Below, in pieces: positions 56,501 through 63,485 of a stretch of DNA of 64,000 nt. The DNA lies in assembly GCF_052180275.1 (NCBI RefSeq), contig NZ_CP197465.1, positions 4,154,001 through 4,218,000 of the forward strand. Reading direction: 5' to 3'. The position numbers were made by a program, and so were the translations under genes. Under the pieces are notes generated by a model that did not search any database, was not told where the DNA came from, and worked only from the letters and a program-made list of their open reading frames with translations. The stretch's first letter is position 1, and each line of letters begins with the position of its first letter. The stretch comes from Kumtagia sp052180275. GTDB lineage: Bacteria; Pseudomonadota; Alphaproteobacteria; Rhizobiales; Rhizobiaceae.

Positions 56501-56914
56501 ACGATCGTTCGTGGCATCTCGCGCGACAATCCGAACGCCTATGCTGTCATGGTAGGAGCAAACCCAGACAACGTTCCGGTTTCCGAAGGCAGCTTCGTAG
56601 GCTTCGTTTGCCGCATAAATCGCATGTATCCGCAATCCACTGAAAAACTCGATATTTTCCTCGAAAGCTATGCCCGCCACGGCAGGTACGTGCTGGTGCC
56701 TGTGCATCTCCGAAATAGACAGGCTGAGCCAAAGCCGATCTTTGATTTGCCCATCGGCAAGCACAACGTGACCGTCGTGAATGCCTGGGAGATTACCCCC
56801 AATGACATGTCAGCCATGGCCTTAGACAGAGATGTTGCTCCATTTATTCCGGCGGACCAGCCCAATGCGCCCGTCCTCAAGACGCTGGAGTGGCTGAAAT
56901 CGCTGCGTCTTTGA
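53594..56914 (+). CDS. Large protein with restriction-endonuclease-like N-terminus, candidate defence effector, 1106 aa
   Basis: Residues ~55-180 look like a PD-(D/E)xK nuclease of Mrr-related type: helix ENFAQRLCEKFI, then TGPVGGGDGKTDAET (acidic D87, D91, E93), and strand AFAFSAKKTWRSKIKSDV where SAK takes the place of the usual E/Q-x-K. YDQIICVTNQFV and IPVTILDRTWLLDRVF complete the fold. Residues ~240-640 are alpha-helical with TPR-like spacing (ARRAALLARGLEHP; DAAKGKLKERTVALKKALEAL; AARNYTLAAASLEFSAL). The C-terminal ~450 residues are mixed and unrecognised, with a beta-rich end (GRYVLVPVHLRNRQ). No Walker A site is visible, so it is not an evident STAND ATPase. It lies between the tRNA end and the phage-type genes, a usual place for defence cargo. 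Function is inferred. Confidence 0.7.
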   Translation: MTESKETGAQEVKYAPSRYMRNRHPDLFSDSVQEVEYEVEREVLSYHLETLTNKKDETAFENFAQRLCEKFIAPNIRPQTGPVGGGDGKTDAETFPVSSEISTRWFVPDNNKAGERKAFAFSAKKTWRSKIKSDVAAIAGTKRDYDQIICVTNQFVPAKKSADLQDELLRDHGIPVTILDRTWLLDRVFKHDSMAIAVEELGIGKGTEKKIKKLGPNDTSRVTELNALEAKIVDGSQYQGQPAALAEDARRAALLARGLEHPPSDVNGRFDRALRLARDNEIKKIELAIAYEWAWTSFFWHEDHARTSELYDDVERLALASEDAYDLERLTNLLPLIRMSVHTGSLDAAKGKLKERTVALKKALEALTAQTSRPNNALHAEAMLLMTRVSEKGVEHRDDPLREIWVQFTDVIKRAEGLGSFPFSSIANALTQIGEFIADSKEFDTLFEIITDALAARSGEGEAAKKNIQRAYQKLAKGLPFDAIRWFGRSVALLIKEEYEDELTDTLIGAGFAFEDVGLPWAARNYTLAAASLEFSALKRSGSIGALRASVLSRYFDTEFKLGRIPQILSAHELETIVRSAQARTDGQKRRLANIQDAHMMQIASLLLQAPVNKLSSVAQLPDALERLALPMSRTALLYLMGNEDILREEGWIPEDETPEGAESLMRDLRDHGVESDYPIPDFALGDTITLSSNVLGCRVEVICANNLVSIGIGEAVLGSLEAFLATSLDHRILPQVDHLQLRVVPSDSVALTPVLTFANVDGEAVGTITHRMVMEYRTKEDALSFPKWMNEATLEIFLRFAAPQDVDTWGKAVFEDERALDRALTFSNIPTMLHNLHGDRMQLSLSDWIEPTDHVYPVKRTEAWPASSPRESTKTFGNSQRGEGLAPQELRDAAKSNHAKTRWVSPIDIQKWDKARWNGTFFMVSSPGPESPPPILGLAFEKPSVAKDIFRSWRKRYGDDDVRDGFRITIVRGISRDNPNAYAVMVGANPDNVPVSEGSFVGFVCRINRMYPQSTEKLDIFLESYARHGRYVLVPVHLRNRQAEPKPIFDLPIGKHNVTVVNAWEITPNDMSAMALDRDVAPFIPADQPNAPVLKTLEWLKSLRL

Positions 56915-57009
56915 AAGTCCATTTCTGAACTGCACCTAATGCTGATCGGTAGCCAGAAGTTCTCTTGCGCAAGCCGTGGTGCGAAAACTATGGCCGTCAA
57001 ACCACCCGC

Positions 57010-57351
57010 TCAGTTGGTCGCCGCCGTTCCGGCGAGCCCAAGCTTTTCGCCGAGCGCCATCGATAGCCGCGTGCTGCTGTCGATCTGCCTGCTGACGGCT
57101 ACAATCCTGCTCTTTATCGAATCGAATTCGCTCTTTTTGGCGACCTCGGCCCTGAGCATTTTTTCCAGCGTCGCGATACGACTGCGTAATTTTACAAAAT
57201 CGGCCAAAACCTCAATTTGACCCGCCGAGATAGGCTTCCCCTCGGTGTTTAAGGCAGCCGAAAGCCGCCGAAACGCGTTTTTCTCGGCGCGCGATAGATA
57301 TCCCGGCGGGGCCACACCGCCCTTGTTTCCTTGTCTTTCGGCGGTTGGCAT
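57010..57351 (-). CDS. Candidate phage terminase small subunit (P27-like), 113 aa
   Basis: PGYLSRAEKNAFRRLSAAL, then QIEVLADFVKLRSRIATLEKMLRAE and the end SSTRLSMALGEKLGLAG resemble the order of P27-family small terminases: a helix with 'LS..AK.EWRRL', a central helical segment with a repeating charge pattern, and a closing 'ELGL' helix. The match is by eye and moderate. ATG 57,351 has only a weak ribosome site; the frame stays open upstream. It is the last gene of the leftward run that includes the capsid gene. In phage satellites a small terminase of the element's own directs packaging of element DNA by the helper's machinery. Confidence 0.5.
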   Translation of the reverse strand: MPTAERQGNKGGVAPPGYLSRAEKNAFRRLSAALNTEGKPISAGQIEVLADFVKLRSRIATLEKMLRAEVAKKSEFDSIKSRIVAVSRQIDSSTRLSMALGEKLGLAGTAATN

Positions 57352-57551
57352 GGGTCCAAACTCACTTTCTGCCGGGGTTTTTGGGTGCTCTTGGCCAAAA
57401 AATTCGCGTCCGTGAGGGTCGCTGCGGTCACCGCGTCGACGCGCGCGGCTGTTGATGACCGCCCCCCGCCTCCGAGAGGGTGCCGCCGGCGGGGCGCTTC
57501 CCACCGGCGGCCTTGGCTGGCGCAGCGGGAGGGCTGTGCGCCGGCCGAGTT

Positions 57552-57764
57552 TCAAGTGCGCAATTCCTTCGCGAAGTTTTCCGCCGAATGAATTTCCCAG
57601 ATTTCCAGTTCGCTGGAATACTGCTGGAGCAACCGGCTGCGTTCTGCCGGGCTGTGCCATTCCGCCGCCAGTGCGTCGTGATATCGAGCCCGGAGATGGT
57701 CGGCGACGGCACGCAGCACCTGCTTCAGGATATGCTCGACAAGCGCTATCTGCGCCTCGCTCAT
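57552..57764 (-). CDS. Small unknown protein in the capsid operon, 70 aa
   Basis: Almost fully helical: EAQIALVEHILKQVLRAVADHLRARYHDAL and SPAERSRLLQQYSSELEIWEI. Its ATG overlaps the stop of the preceding 68-aa ORF (ATGA), so it is translationally coupled to it. No family recognised. Possibly a capsid-associated or packaging accessory protein. About 200 bases without a gene separate it from the terminase-like ORF. Confidence 0.6.
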   Translation of the reverse strand: MSEAQIALVEHILKQVLRAVADHLRARYHDALAAEWHSPAERSRLLQQYSSELEIWEIHSAENFAKELRT

Positions 57765-57967
57765 GGCTGTGCCTCCCGGCCGCCGGCTTGCACCCGCACG
57801 CGCGGCTTGTCGGCGGCCTTCTCCACTTCGCCAAGCCGCGCCGCCAAGGCGCTGAGCCGCGACTCAATCGGCGCAAGCTGCTCGGCAATGTAGAGGCGCA
57901 GGACGGTCGCGACATCGAGCAGGGCAAGGCGAAGCTCTTCATGGTCGACTGGCGGCAACTTGCTCAT
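57761..57967 (-). CDS. Small unknown protein directly after the capsid gene, 68 aa
   Basis: SKLPPVDHEELRLALLDVATVLRLYIAEQLAPIESRLSALAARLGEVEKAAD predicts two helices with a coiled-coil pattern. ATG 57,967 overlaps the capsid stop (ATGA); an earlier GTG at 57,985 would add six residues. Because it is coupled to the capsid gene, a scaffold, decoration or capsid-size role is a reasonable guess, without direct evidence. Confidence 0.6.
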   Translation of the reverse strand: MSKLPPVDHEELRLALLDVATVLRLYIAEQLAPIESRLSALAARLGEVEKAADKPRVRVQAGGREAQP

Positions 57968-59049
57968 GACGACGGGCTCGCCCATTCGATTCCGTCCAGG
58001 ACCGCGACCGCATCCGGCGCGCCAGCGACCGCGCCAAACGATGCCGCGATGCGAATCGCAACGCTGTTGGTGCCAAACATCGAAACCAAGCTTCGTGCGG
58101 TCGGCGTTGCCGAGTTTCCGAGCGGCGCATCGTTCATCTCGATTGCCGCCTCGCGGCCGAGATCGATGCCCAGCGATTCGACATCGCCGCCAATCCGGTC
58201 GCCGTCCAAGAGGACAAGCATGCCGGGCGCAAGGCCAGCCGAGACGAAATGCGGCAAGCCATAGAATTCGCTTGCGCCTTCAGGCGCGACCGTACCGCGC
58301 GTATCGAGCGCCGCCGCGCCGGCTGCGACATCTGGCGCGGCAACCCATGCCATCCTGCCTTCACCGCTGCTGACCGATGCTAGCATTGTGCGGACATCGG
58401 CGCGCATCGCGTCGACATCGTTCCCGGACGACGAAAAGGACGGCGTGCTGGTGCTGACGATAGCTTCAAGAAATCCGACGTCGAGCGCCTTCGCCAGCGC
58501 CTTGCGCAACATCCGGGAGAGATACGTTTGGCTGGCGGCGTCCGTGGCCTCGACAAGCTCGCGGCTCAAAACGACGAGCGCAGAAGCCTCGATAGGCGCG
58601 AGCGTGTCGCCGGTCAGCGTCATCCTCGAAACCGGTCGCGCATGTCCTTCGACTGCAATATCGGCAAGCGCGCCGGTGATCACCACGCCGACGCGGGACC
58701 GCAATGGCGCTCTGCTCAGCACGCCAGCGTCAATCAACCCGACAAACGCCGATCTACCGCCAACCTGTCCAAGAAACGCCTGCGTCGCGCCGGGCGCGCC
58801 GGCAAGGAGACCTGCCCAAGTCGGATCGGCCAAGCTGCCGCCCGCGACCGCGCTGCGCAAAATCCGCGCGACCGGCGACGGCACATCAAGCGCCCCACGT
58901 TCGGCCAAATACGCGGCCGCGACGAGATCGCCTCGCGTCTTGACCAGCAATCTCGCAATCCATGGGATTGTTGCGCGCTGATTTTCTTCGTCAAACATTT
59001 TGCCGGTTTCCATGTTGTCCGCCGGCAGTGTCGGAAACGAAACGCTCAC
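57964..59049 (-). CDS. HK97-fold phage major capsid protein, up to 361 aa
   Basis: The central segment HARPVSRMTLTGDTLAPIEASALVVLSRELVEATD (residues ~136-170) and the helix QTYLSRMLRKALAKALDVGFLEA correspond to the 'VSREL..D' and long spine-helix region of HK97 major capsid proteins. The C-terminal half (FYGLPHFVSAGLAPGMLVLLDGDRIGG, SLVSMFGTNSVAIRIAASFGAV, PDAVAVLDGIEW) is the family's usual ending with P-domain strands. There is no long N-terminal delta domain of ~100 residues, and no prohead protease gene is adjacent. GTG 59,049, ATG 59,013 or ATG 58,998 may be the true start. It is followed by two coupled small ORFs and a terminase-like ORF. Confidence 0.8.
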   Translation of the reverse strand: MSVSFPTLPADNMETGKMFDEENQRATIPWIARLLVKTRGDLVAAAYLAERGALDVPSPVARILRSAVAGGSLADPTWAGLLAGAPGATQAFLGQVGGRSAFVGLIDAGVLSRAPLRSRVGVVITGALADIAVEGHARPVSRMTLTGDTLAPIEASALVVLSRELVEATDAASQTYLSRMLRKALAKALDVGFLEAIVSTSTPSFSSSGNDVDAMRADVRTMLASVSSGEGRMAWVAAPDVAAGAAALDTRGTVAPEGASEFYGLPHFVSAGLAPGMLVLLDGDRIGGDVESLGIDLGREAAIEMNDAPLGNSATPTARSLVSMFGTNSVAIRIAASFGAVAGAPDAVAVLDGIEWASPSS

Positions 59050-59077
59050 TGGAAACTGGTCAAACCGCTCATATCGC

Positions 59078-59377
59078 TCACCGGAATTTCACCATCTTCC
59101 GCACTGTCATTCTCGGGATGGAAATCCGCAGCCGGCCGCCGATCTTCATACCGACGCCATCATCCCGCGCCCATCTTCTGACGGTCTGCTTACTCACGCC
59201 GAAGCGACGCGCGGCCGAGCCCACTGACAGGCAATTGTGCGGCAAAAAATCAATCTCGGCATCGGTGCAAGATTCAGCCAGGGGAGCGGGCCGGACCATC
59301 TCGCGCAGCCGGTCGATGCCGGCCTGCAACCGCTCAATCTCTTCTGCCAGCGCGTGGCGCTCATCGACCGGGGTCAC
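59078..59377 (-). CDS. Excisionase-like helix-turn-helix protein, 99 aa
   Basis: The C-terminal half CLSVGSAARRFGVSKQTVRRWARDDGVGMKIGGRLRIS is a MerR/excisionase-type winged helix-turn-helix with the 'G.R.RI' wing. The N-terminal half is a short coiled coil (RHALAEEIERLQAGIDRLREMV). GTG 59,377 has GGGAGGGA seven bases upstream. It sits between the replication gene and the capsid gene, so it may control the switch to late (capsid) expression or take part in excision. Confidence 0.75.
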   Translation of the reverse strand: MTPVDERHALAEEIERLQAGIDRLREMVRPAPLAESCTDAEIDFLPHNCLSVGSAARRFGVSKQTVRRWARDDGVGMKIGGRLRISIPRMTVRKMVKFR

Positions 59378-59556
59378 GTCTCAATCCCTCCCGCGTCCGC
59401 CGCGCCGGCAGCGCCGCCTGCGGCCTCTCTGGCGTGCGTCGGCGGTCCGCCGCTGTTCTGGGGCCGGGCGACCGCGCGGGCCGTGCCATGCGGCCGCAGC
59501 GAACCGAAAGCGGGCATGTGCGGGCCGAACCCCGAGACGGTCCAAAACGTGGGAGG

Positions 59557-60885
59557 TCATTTTGTCAAAAACCGCTGATAAAGAAAACGAGTGCTTTCCG
59601 CCGGTTCTCTGGCCGGGATGGGGTTCGGCGTGTTCGGCTGGTCAGGCTTGGCGCTGACCGGAGACGCTTCCGGTAGCGGGTACAGCCGGTTGACCTCGTC
59701 TAGGATTGGAAAGTTGCGCTGGAAAAAGACCTCACGCAGATGTTGGATTCGATCGCGATAGTCGGCCTGCACAGAATCGAACCATCTTGGGCGGCGGCGC
59801 GCTTCGCGGTTGGCGGCGTTCCAAGCTTCGCGAATGTGTTCGTATTCGTGTTTGATCGAAAAAAAACGCTTGAGGTCTTCGACAGTGCGCGGCCGCATTC
59901 TTTTGGGCGAATTGTGGTACGGTCGGAGATTGACGTAGTCCGGCCGTAGGACTTGGTCGCAAAAGTGTTCCGGGTCGGCGCGATAAGCTTCTTCGATTTT
60001 GGAGAAAATCTCTTCCGGCGTCGGCGGCTCGGCATCGAACATCGCTTCGGTTTCGGCGTTCCGCTTCCGAGCGATCTCCACCATTTCAGCAAGCGCCGAT
60101 TTTACTCTGTCGGCGAGCGCCAGCCAGTCAGCGGTCCCTCTCTTAATTTTGAGATCGGTGCCGATACGCTGCCGGAGAAAATTGATCCGGTGATCAGCGG
60201 ATTCATATTCGTGATCTTCGGGGAGGGCTTCCTCCACTGCTTCGATCTCTTCCAAAAAATTGATATTCGAAAAATCAAAATCAGCGCGCTTGCGCGCTCG
60301 CCTTTCTGTGGTCTTTTCGAGGGTCTCCTTTGAAGGTCTATTATAAAGTTGCTCCGCCACGGTCGCGGAGGGGGCATCCGCCACTGTAGCGGAGATGGGG
60401 TCCGCATCCGTGGCGGAGGGGCCATCCGCATCCATGGCGGAGACGAGATCATCGCCTATGTCCGTATCCGTGGCGGAGGGTACTGGCGTCGTAAGCCACA
60501 TGATCCGCTGCTTAAATGGCTTGCCGGGTAAGGCAGCCATTTCAATCTCCAGAAGGCCGAAAACGGCGAATGCAGCGATATCCCGCGTGATTGTATCCAC
60601 GGAACAGCCACCCGCAAACTGGGCCATCGTCGCATTCGTCGGCCAAAGTGAGCCGGATTTGCGGTTCACAAAATGCAGCACTACCGGAACGATCCTGAAA
60701 CTGTACCGCCGCTCGGTTAGAATGCGCATCGCGACACAGGTCCAACCGGTGAGTGCTGCATGCCTGTCTTCGGGAGACGCTGGCCACGGCACGCGGACAG
60801 CGTCGACCGGGAGGAAGCGGCTTGCCCGCCGCGTCCCGCTAAACGAGAACGCCTCACTGGGACTTGGTTTGGTGGTCTCGGTCAT
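59557..60885 (-). CDS. Replication-type protein with N-terminal winged helix, 442 aa
   Basis: Residues ~45-125 (ALTGWTCVAMRILTERRYSFRIVPVVLHFVN, WPTNATMAQFAGGCSVDTITRDIAAFAVFGLLEIE) form a winged helix as in plasmid and phage replication initiators of the helix-turn-helix class. A short repetitive linker (PSATDTD, VSAMDAD, PSATDAD, ISATVAD, PSATVAE) follows; its DNA is an iteron-like array. The C-terminal ~230 residues are charged and helical (YRADPEHFCDQVLRPDYVNLRPY). The start overlaps the previous stop (ATGA). Replication from its own gene is a known arrangement in phages and satellites. There is no primase, helicase or nuclease motif I can identify. Confidence 0.65.
   Translation of the reverse strand: MTETTKPSPSEAFSFSGTRRASRFLPVDAVRVPWPASPEDRHAALTGWTCVAMRILTERRYSFRIVPVVLHFVNRKSGSLWPTNATMAQFAGGCSVDTITRDIAAFAVFGLLEIEMAALPGKPFKQRIMWLTTPVPSATDTDIGDDLVSAMDADGPSATDADPISATVADAPSATVAEQLYNRPSKETLEKTTERRARKRADFDFSNINFLEEIEAVEEALPEDHEYESADHRINFLRQRIGTDLKIKRGTADWLALADRVKSALAEMVEIARKRNAETEAMFDAEPPTPEEIFSKIEEAYRADPEHFCDQVLRPDYVNLRPYHNSPKRMRPRTVEDLKRFFSIKHEYEHIREAWNAANREARRRPRWFDSVQADYRDRIQHLREVFFQRNFPILDEVNRLYPLPEASPVSAKPDQPNTPNPIPAREPAESTRFLYQRFLTK
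60353..60478. repeat. Five iteron-like palindromic 18-mers inside the rep-type gene
   Basis: Units TCCGCCACGGTCGCGGAG (60,353), TCCGCCACTGTAGCGGAG (60,377), TCCGCATCCGTGGCGGAG (60,401), TCCGCATCCATGGCGGAG (60,425) and TCCGTATCCGTGGCGGAG (60,461). Spacing is 24, 24, 24 and 36 bases. Each is an imperfect palindrome TCCGC-N8-GCGGA. They translate into a low-complexity linker, so pressure at DNA level is plausible. Candidate replication origin bound by the encoded protein. Confidence 0.65.
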
Positions 60886-61193
60886 CTCGACCTATTCCTT
60901 ATTTTTTCGATTTCGGCGGTCAGCCGAAAGCGGACGACCATCACCGCGCCGGCAAGTGCGGCATCGGTGATCGAAAATTTCTGCCGAACTTTTTTCTCGA
61001 AATTGGCAAGCGCGGTTTCCACGGCGGCTTCGCGCTCGCGAAGCGAGAGCCGCATGATCCGCTGAGCCGTGCTCGGGATCGCGGCGCGGTTGATCACGTC
61101 AAGCCGCGAAAGATCGATGATTTCGGCGGCTGTCTGATATCGCGACAGGACACCGGCGCGGCTGTCGGCAATGGTGAGTCTGTGCACGCTCAT
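60882..61193 (-). CDS. Unknown protein, 103 aa, first gene of the replication run
   Basis: Not recognised. SRYQTAAEIIDLSRLDVINRAAI and RIMRLSLREREAAVETALANFEKKVRQKF predict two long helices, with a C-terminal hydrophobic helix DAALAGAVMVVRFRLTAEIEKI. Its stop overlaps the start of the replication-type gene (ATGA), so the two are coupled. A palindrome 26 bases upstream of its start may be its operator. Confidence 0.65.
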   Translation of the reverse strand: MSVHRLTIADSRAGVLSRYQTAAEIIDLSRLDVINRAAIPSTAQRIMRLSLREREAAVETALANFEKKVRQKFSITDAALAGAVMVVRFRLTAEIEKIRNRSR

Positions 61194-61218
61194 GGTCGCT
61201 CTTGCTTTCTGATCGCCA

Positions 61219-61234
61219 ATAAGTGAATACTTAT
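61219..61234. promoter_or_regulatory. Palindromic operator candidate upstream of the replication run
   Basis: ATAAGTGAATACTTAT is a perfect 6-bp inverted repeat around a 4-base centre, 26 bases before the start of the 103-aa gene. The surrounding bases are AT-rich against a GC-rich background. On the minus strand a TTGCCT lies upstream at promoter-like distance. This is a likely binding site for the AlpA-like or another element regulator. Confidence 0.5.
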
Positions 61235-61260
61235 GCGTTCTTCATCAGAGGCAATCTGCG

Positions 61261-61296
61261 GCCGGTCCGCGCGTGCAACGCGGCCGGCGTTTTTTC
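61261..61296 (+). terminator. Intrinsic terminator in plus-strand orientation, with no plus-strand gene before it
   Basis: GCCGGTCCGCG and CGCGGCCGGC pair (one bulged T) around a short loop and are followed by a run of six T on the plus strand. All annotated genes here point the other way, so either an unrecognised plus-strand transcript ends here or the hairpin serves another purpose. Confidence 0.5.
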
Positions 61297-61314
61297 TTAG
61301 TGGGGGAAGGGACA

Positions 61315-61509
61315 TCACGCCTCCTGCCGTTGGCGCGCGTCGAAGGCGTCAAGTTTGTCATCCTGCCAAAGGCGGCGACGGCGAATCACCATCGGCTGAG
61401 GGAAGTTGAGTTCCGTGTCCCTCAGCCACCTCCAAAGGCTCATATCGCTGATGCCGCCATAGCGCGCGCGGACCTCGCGAGCGGTCAAGAATGTCGGCTT
61501 TGTTTTCAT
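61315..61509 (-). CDS. AlpA-like helix-turn-helix regulator/excisionase, 64 aa
   Basis: FLTAREVRARYGGISDMSLWRWLRD followed by FPQPMVIRRRRLWQDDKLDAFDARQ is the AlpA pattern: HTH, then a wing with 'FP.P..I..R..W....I..W'. In P4-like and related elements AlpA activates integrase or excision. It lies between the integrase run and the replication run, as expected for a master regulator. Confidence 0.8.
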   Translation of the reverse strand: MKTKPTFLTAREVRARYGGISDMSLWRWLRDTELNFPQPMVIRRRRLWQDDKLDAFDARQRQEA

Positions 61510-61590
61510 CGAGTGGGCCTCAATCGATAACGAGGCCCAACTAGCTACATCACGATATCCGGCTCACTCAAACGGAAAGTTGAGCCGGTC

Positions 61591-62136
61591 TCACCGAGTT
61601 TTTTCGGCTCGAGGCAGACGCATTCGAATGTCGGTCGCCTGTTTCACGAGACGGGAAAAAACGCGAAGGTCGAGATCAGTATCCCGCCGAGACTTATCTA
61701 GAAACTCGCTGTAGCGTTCTGCGGTACACGCGCTTTCTATCCGCGACCAAATCGCCGACCAATCAGGAATTTTTTCGAGAGATTGGCGGTCGGTTACACC
61801 CTTTAATCGCCGCATCAGAGCGGGGACCGACGAAAATTCACATTCGTCAACCGCAATCTCCGAGGCCCGTTTTTTGGTATTGCCGGCCATAAAAAGGAAC
61901 GCCGCCACGGCCAGAACCATCTCCTTGAGTTCTCGCTTGTTGCCGTCGCCGCCGCTTGAAGAGACCTCGCGCTTCAACTGCTTAAAAAGCGGCGACGATG
62001 CGCGGTTGCTCAGATGCTCAAGCATGTCCGCCACCTCCGCGAGTGCCGACGCGGTGGGCTTGTCGTCCTCATGCCGAATAATTGCCGCGACTTCTTCGGC
62101 GGCCACGGCGAGAGCCGCCTTAAGTGCTGGTGTCAC
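61591..62136 (-). CDS. Unknown protein coupled to the integrase, 181 aa
   Basis: Not recognised. An alpha-helical protein with LKAALAVAAEEVAAIIRHED, a hydrophobic helix LKEMVLAVAAFLFMAGN and a polar C-terminus. GTG 62,136 overlaps the integrase stop (GTGA), so it is translated from the same message. Possibly a directionality or regulatory factor. Confidence 0.65.
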   Translation of the reverse strand: MTPALKAALAVAAEEVAAIIRHEDDKPTASALAEVADMLEHLSNRASSPLFKQLKREVSSSGGDGNKRELKEMVLAVAAFLFMAGNTKKRASEIAVDECEFSSVPALMRRLKGVTDRQSLEKIPDWSAIWSRIESACTAERYSEFLDKSRRDTDLDLRVFSRLVKQATDIRMRLPRAEKTR

Positions 62137-63470
62137 GCCACCGCCTCCCTAAGCATGACGACATTCGACGCCGTCGACTCACCGCTGACAAGGGCATCAA
62201 TGAAGTTCGCCCACGTCGTGAATGCCTGCCGACGTTCGGCGATGAATTCGTGCAGTTGATAAACGCCAACGATCCCGGCGAAGCTGCCCGAAGTATGATT
62301 CACACAGCGTTCGATAACAGGCAAGCCAACGCCAAGCGCCGCCATGCGGGTCACCATTGTGCGGCGAAGATCGTGGAGGCCCCACTGAGCGAGAGCGACC
62401 TCTTCCGGATTGCCGCCGGCCTCCGCTGCTTGTTTTTTCAGAAGTCCGAGCATGACAGCATCCAGCCTCGCCTTGGATCGACTAAACCCAGATACTGCGG
62501 TTTCGCCGGTTGTCGTAAACGCGAAGCCCTTCTTGCCGATGCGAGGCAGGGCGGCGAGGATGTCAACACATGCGGGCCCCAATGGCACGACATGCTTCAG
62601 TCCATTTTTCGTCCGGTTCGCCGGGATCGTCCAACAGGGATTGTTTTCGTCTAGGTCGAGTTCCGCGCGCATCATCCCGGCGACCTCGTTTCGACGTTGG
62701 CCGGTGAGCAAAAGGAATCGCCACATAGGGCCGAACGGATACTCAAAACCTGCGGTGGCTTTCCAGAAAAGCTTGATTTCAGCGTCGGTCAAAACCCTTT
62801 CCCGGCTCGATTCAGCCGAAGGCTTTTTCACTTTTTCGGCCGGGCTTGATGCGACGACGTCACGGTCTTCCAGCCACCTGAAAAATGTCTTCAGCGTCGC
62901 AAGGACACGATTTGCGGTGACTGGGCTGCCGCGATCAACTATTGCGTCAAGAAGGTCGAGCACGTCGCGCTTGGCGACGTCCTGAACACGTCGGGTTCCC
63001 ATCACCGGATTGATCTCCGACCGGAACTGTCGGTCGACCTCCTTCCATGATCGATTGCGAGGCTTGCAATAGCGATCAACGAAACGCTCACCCAACTTTT
63101 CCACTGTATCCCGATCGGCCTCCGCTTGGAGCACGGGCGCGGCCTTTATCGCTTTCTTCGCTTCGCTGGGGTCCGTACCTTCCGCAACGTTTTGCAAGGC
63201 AGCGCGTGCCGCGCGCCGGGCCTCGGCGAGGGTCATTGCCTGCCCTAGCGGCAAGACCTCATCGACCTCCGGACCATCTCGCTTCAAGAGGGTCGGACCG
63301 ATCGTGAGCTTCTTGGGTTTCCCACCGACGCGATAGCGAAGCGCCCACGATTTTGCGCCGGAGGGTTGGACTACAAGGTACATGCCGGGCAGCGCCCCGT
63401 CCGGAATCTCCCGCCTCGAATTGGCCGGTTTTGCGCCCTCGACGCTGCGTGAGGTGAGCACACTTGCCAT
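62133..63470 (-). CDS. Tyrosine recombinase (integrase) of the element
   Basis: An N-terminal arm-binding DUF4102-type domain (PDGALPGMYLVVQPSGAKSWALRYRVGGKPKKLTIGP) precedes a core-binding SAM-like domain and the catalytic domain with the full active-site set: LLLTGQRRNEV (Arg), the GLHDLRRTMVTRMA His-x-x-Arg, VIERCVNHTSG (His) and VGVYQLHEF (Tyr). It is 445 aa from ATG 63,470, which has AAGGG nine bases upstream; a TTG two codons earlier is possible. It is adjacent to attR and points into the element. Confidence 0.95.
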   Translation of the reverse strand: MASVLTSRSVEGAKPANSRREIPDGALPGMYLVVQPSGAKSWALRYRVGGKPKKLTIGPTLLKRDGPEVDEVLPLGQAMTLAEARRAARAALQNVAEGTDPSEAKKAIKAAPVLQAEADRDTVEKLGERFVDRYCKPRNRSWKEVDRQFRSEINPVMGTRRVQDVAKRDVLDLLDAIVDRGSPVTANRVLATLKTFFRWLEDRDVVASSPAEKVKKPSAESSRERVLTDAEIKLFWKATAGFEYPFGPMWRFLLLTGQRRNEVAGMMRAELDLDENNPCWTIPANRTKNGLKHVVPLGPACVDILAALPRIGKKGFAFTTTGETAVSGFSRSKARLDAVMLGLLKKQAAEAGGNPEEVALAQWGLHDLRRTMVTRMAALGVGLPVIERCVNHTSGSFAGIVGVYQLHEFIAERRQAFTTWANFIDALVSGESTASNVVMLREAVA

Positions 63471-63485
63471 GGTCAAATGCCCTTA

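Noticed and set aside
53594..56914. Avs/STAND-type defence ATPase
   Set aside because: The only GKT-like stretch (GGGDGKTD) is part of the nuclease motif and does not have Walker A spacing; no NTPase domain was seen.
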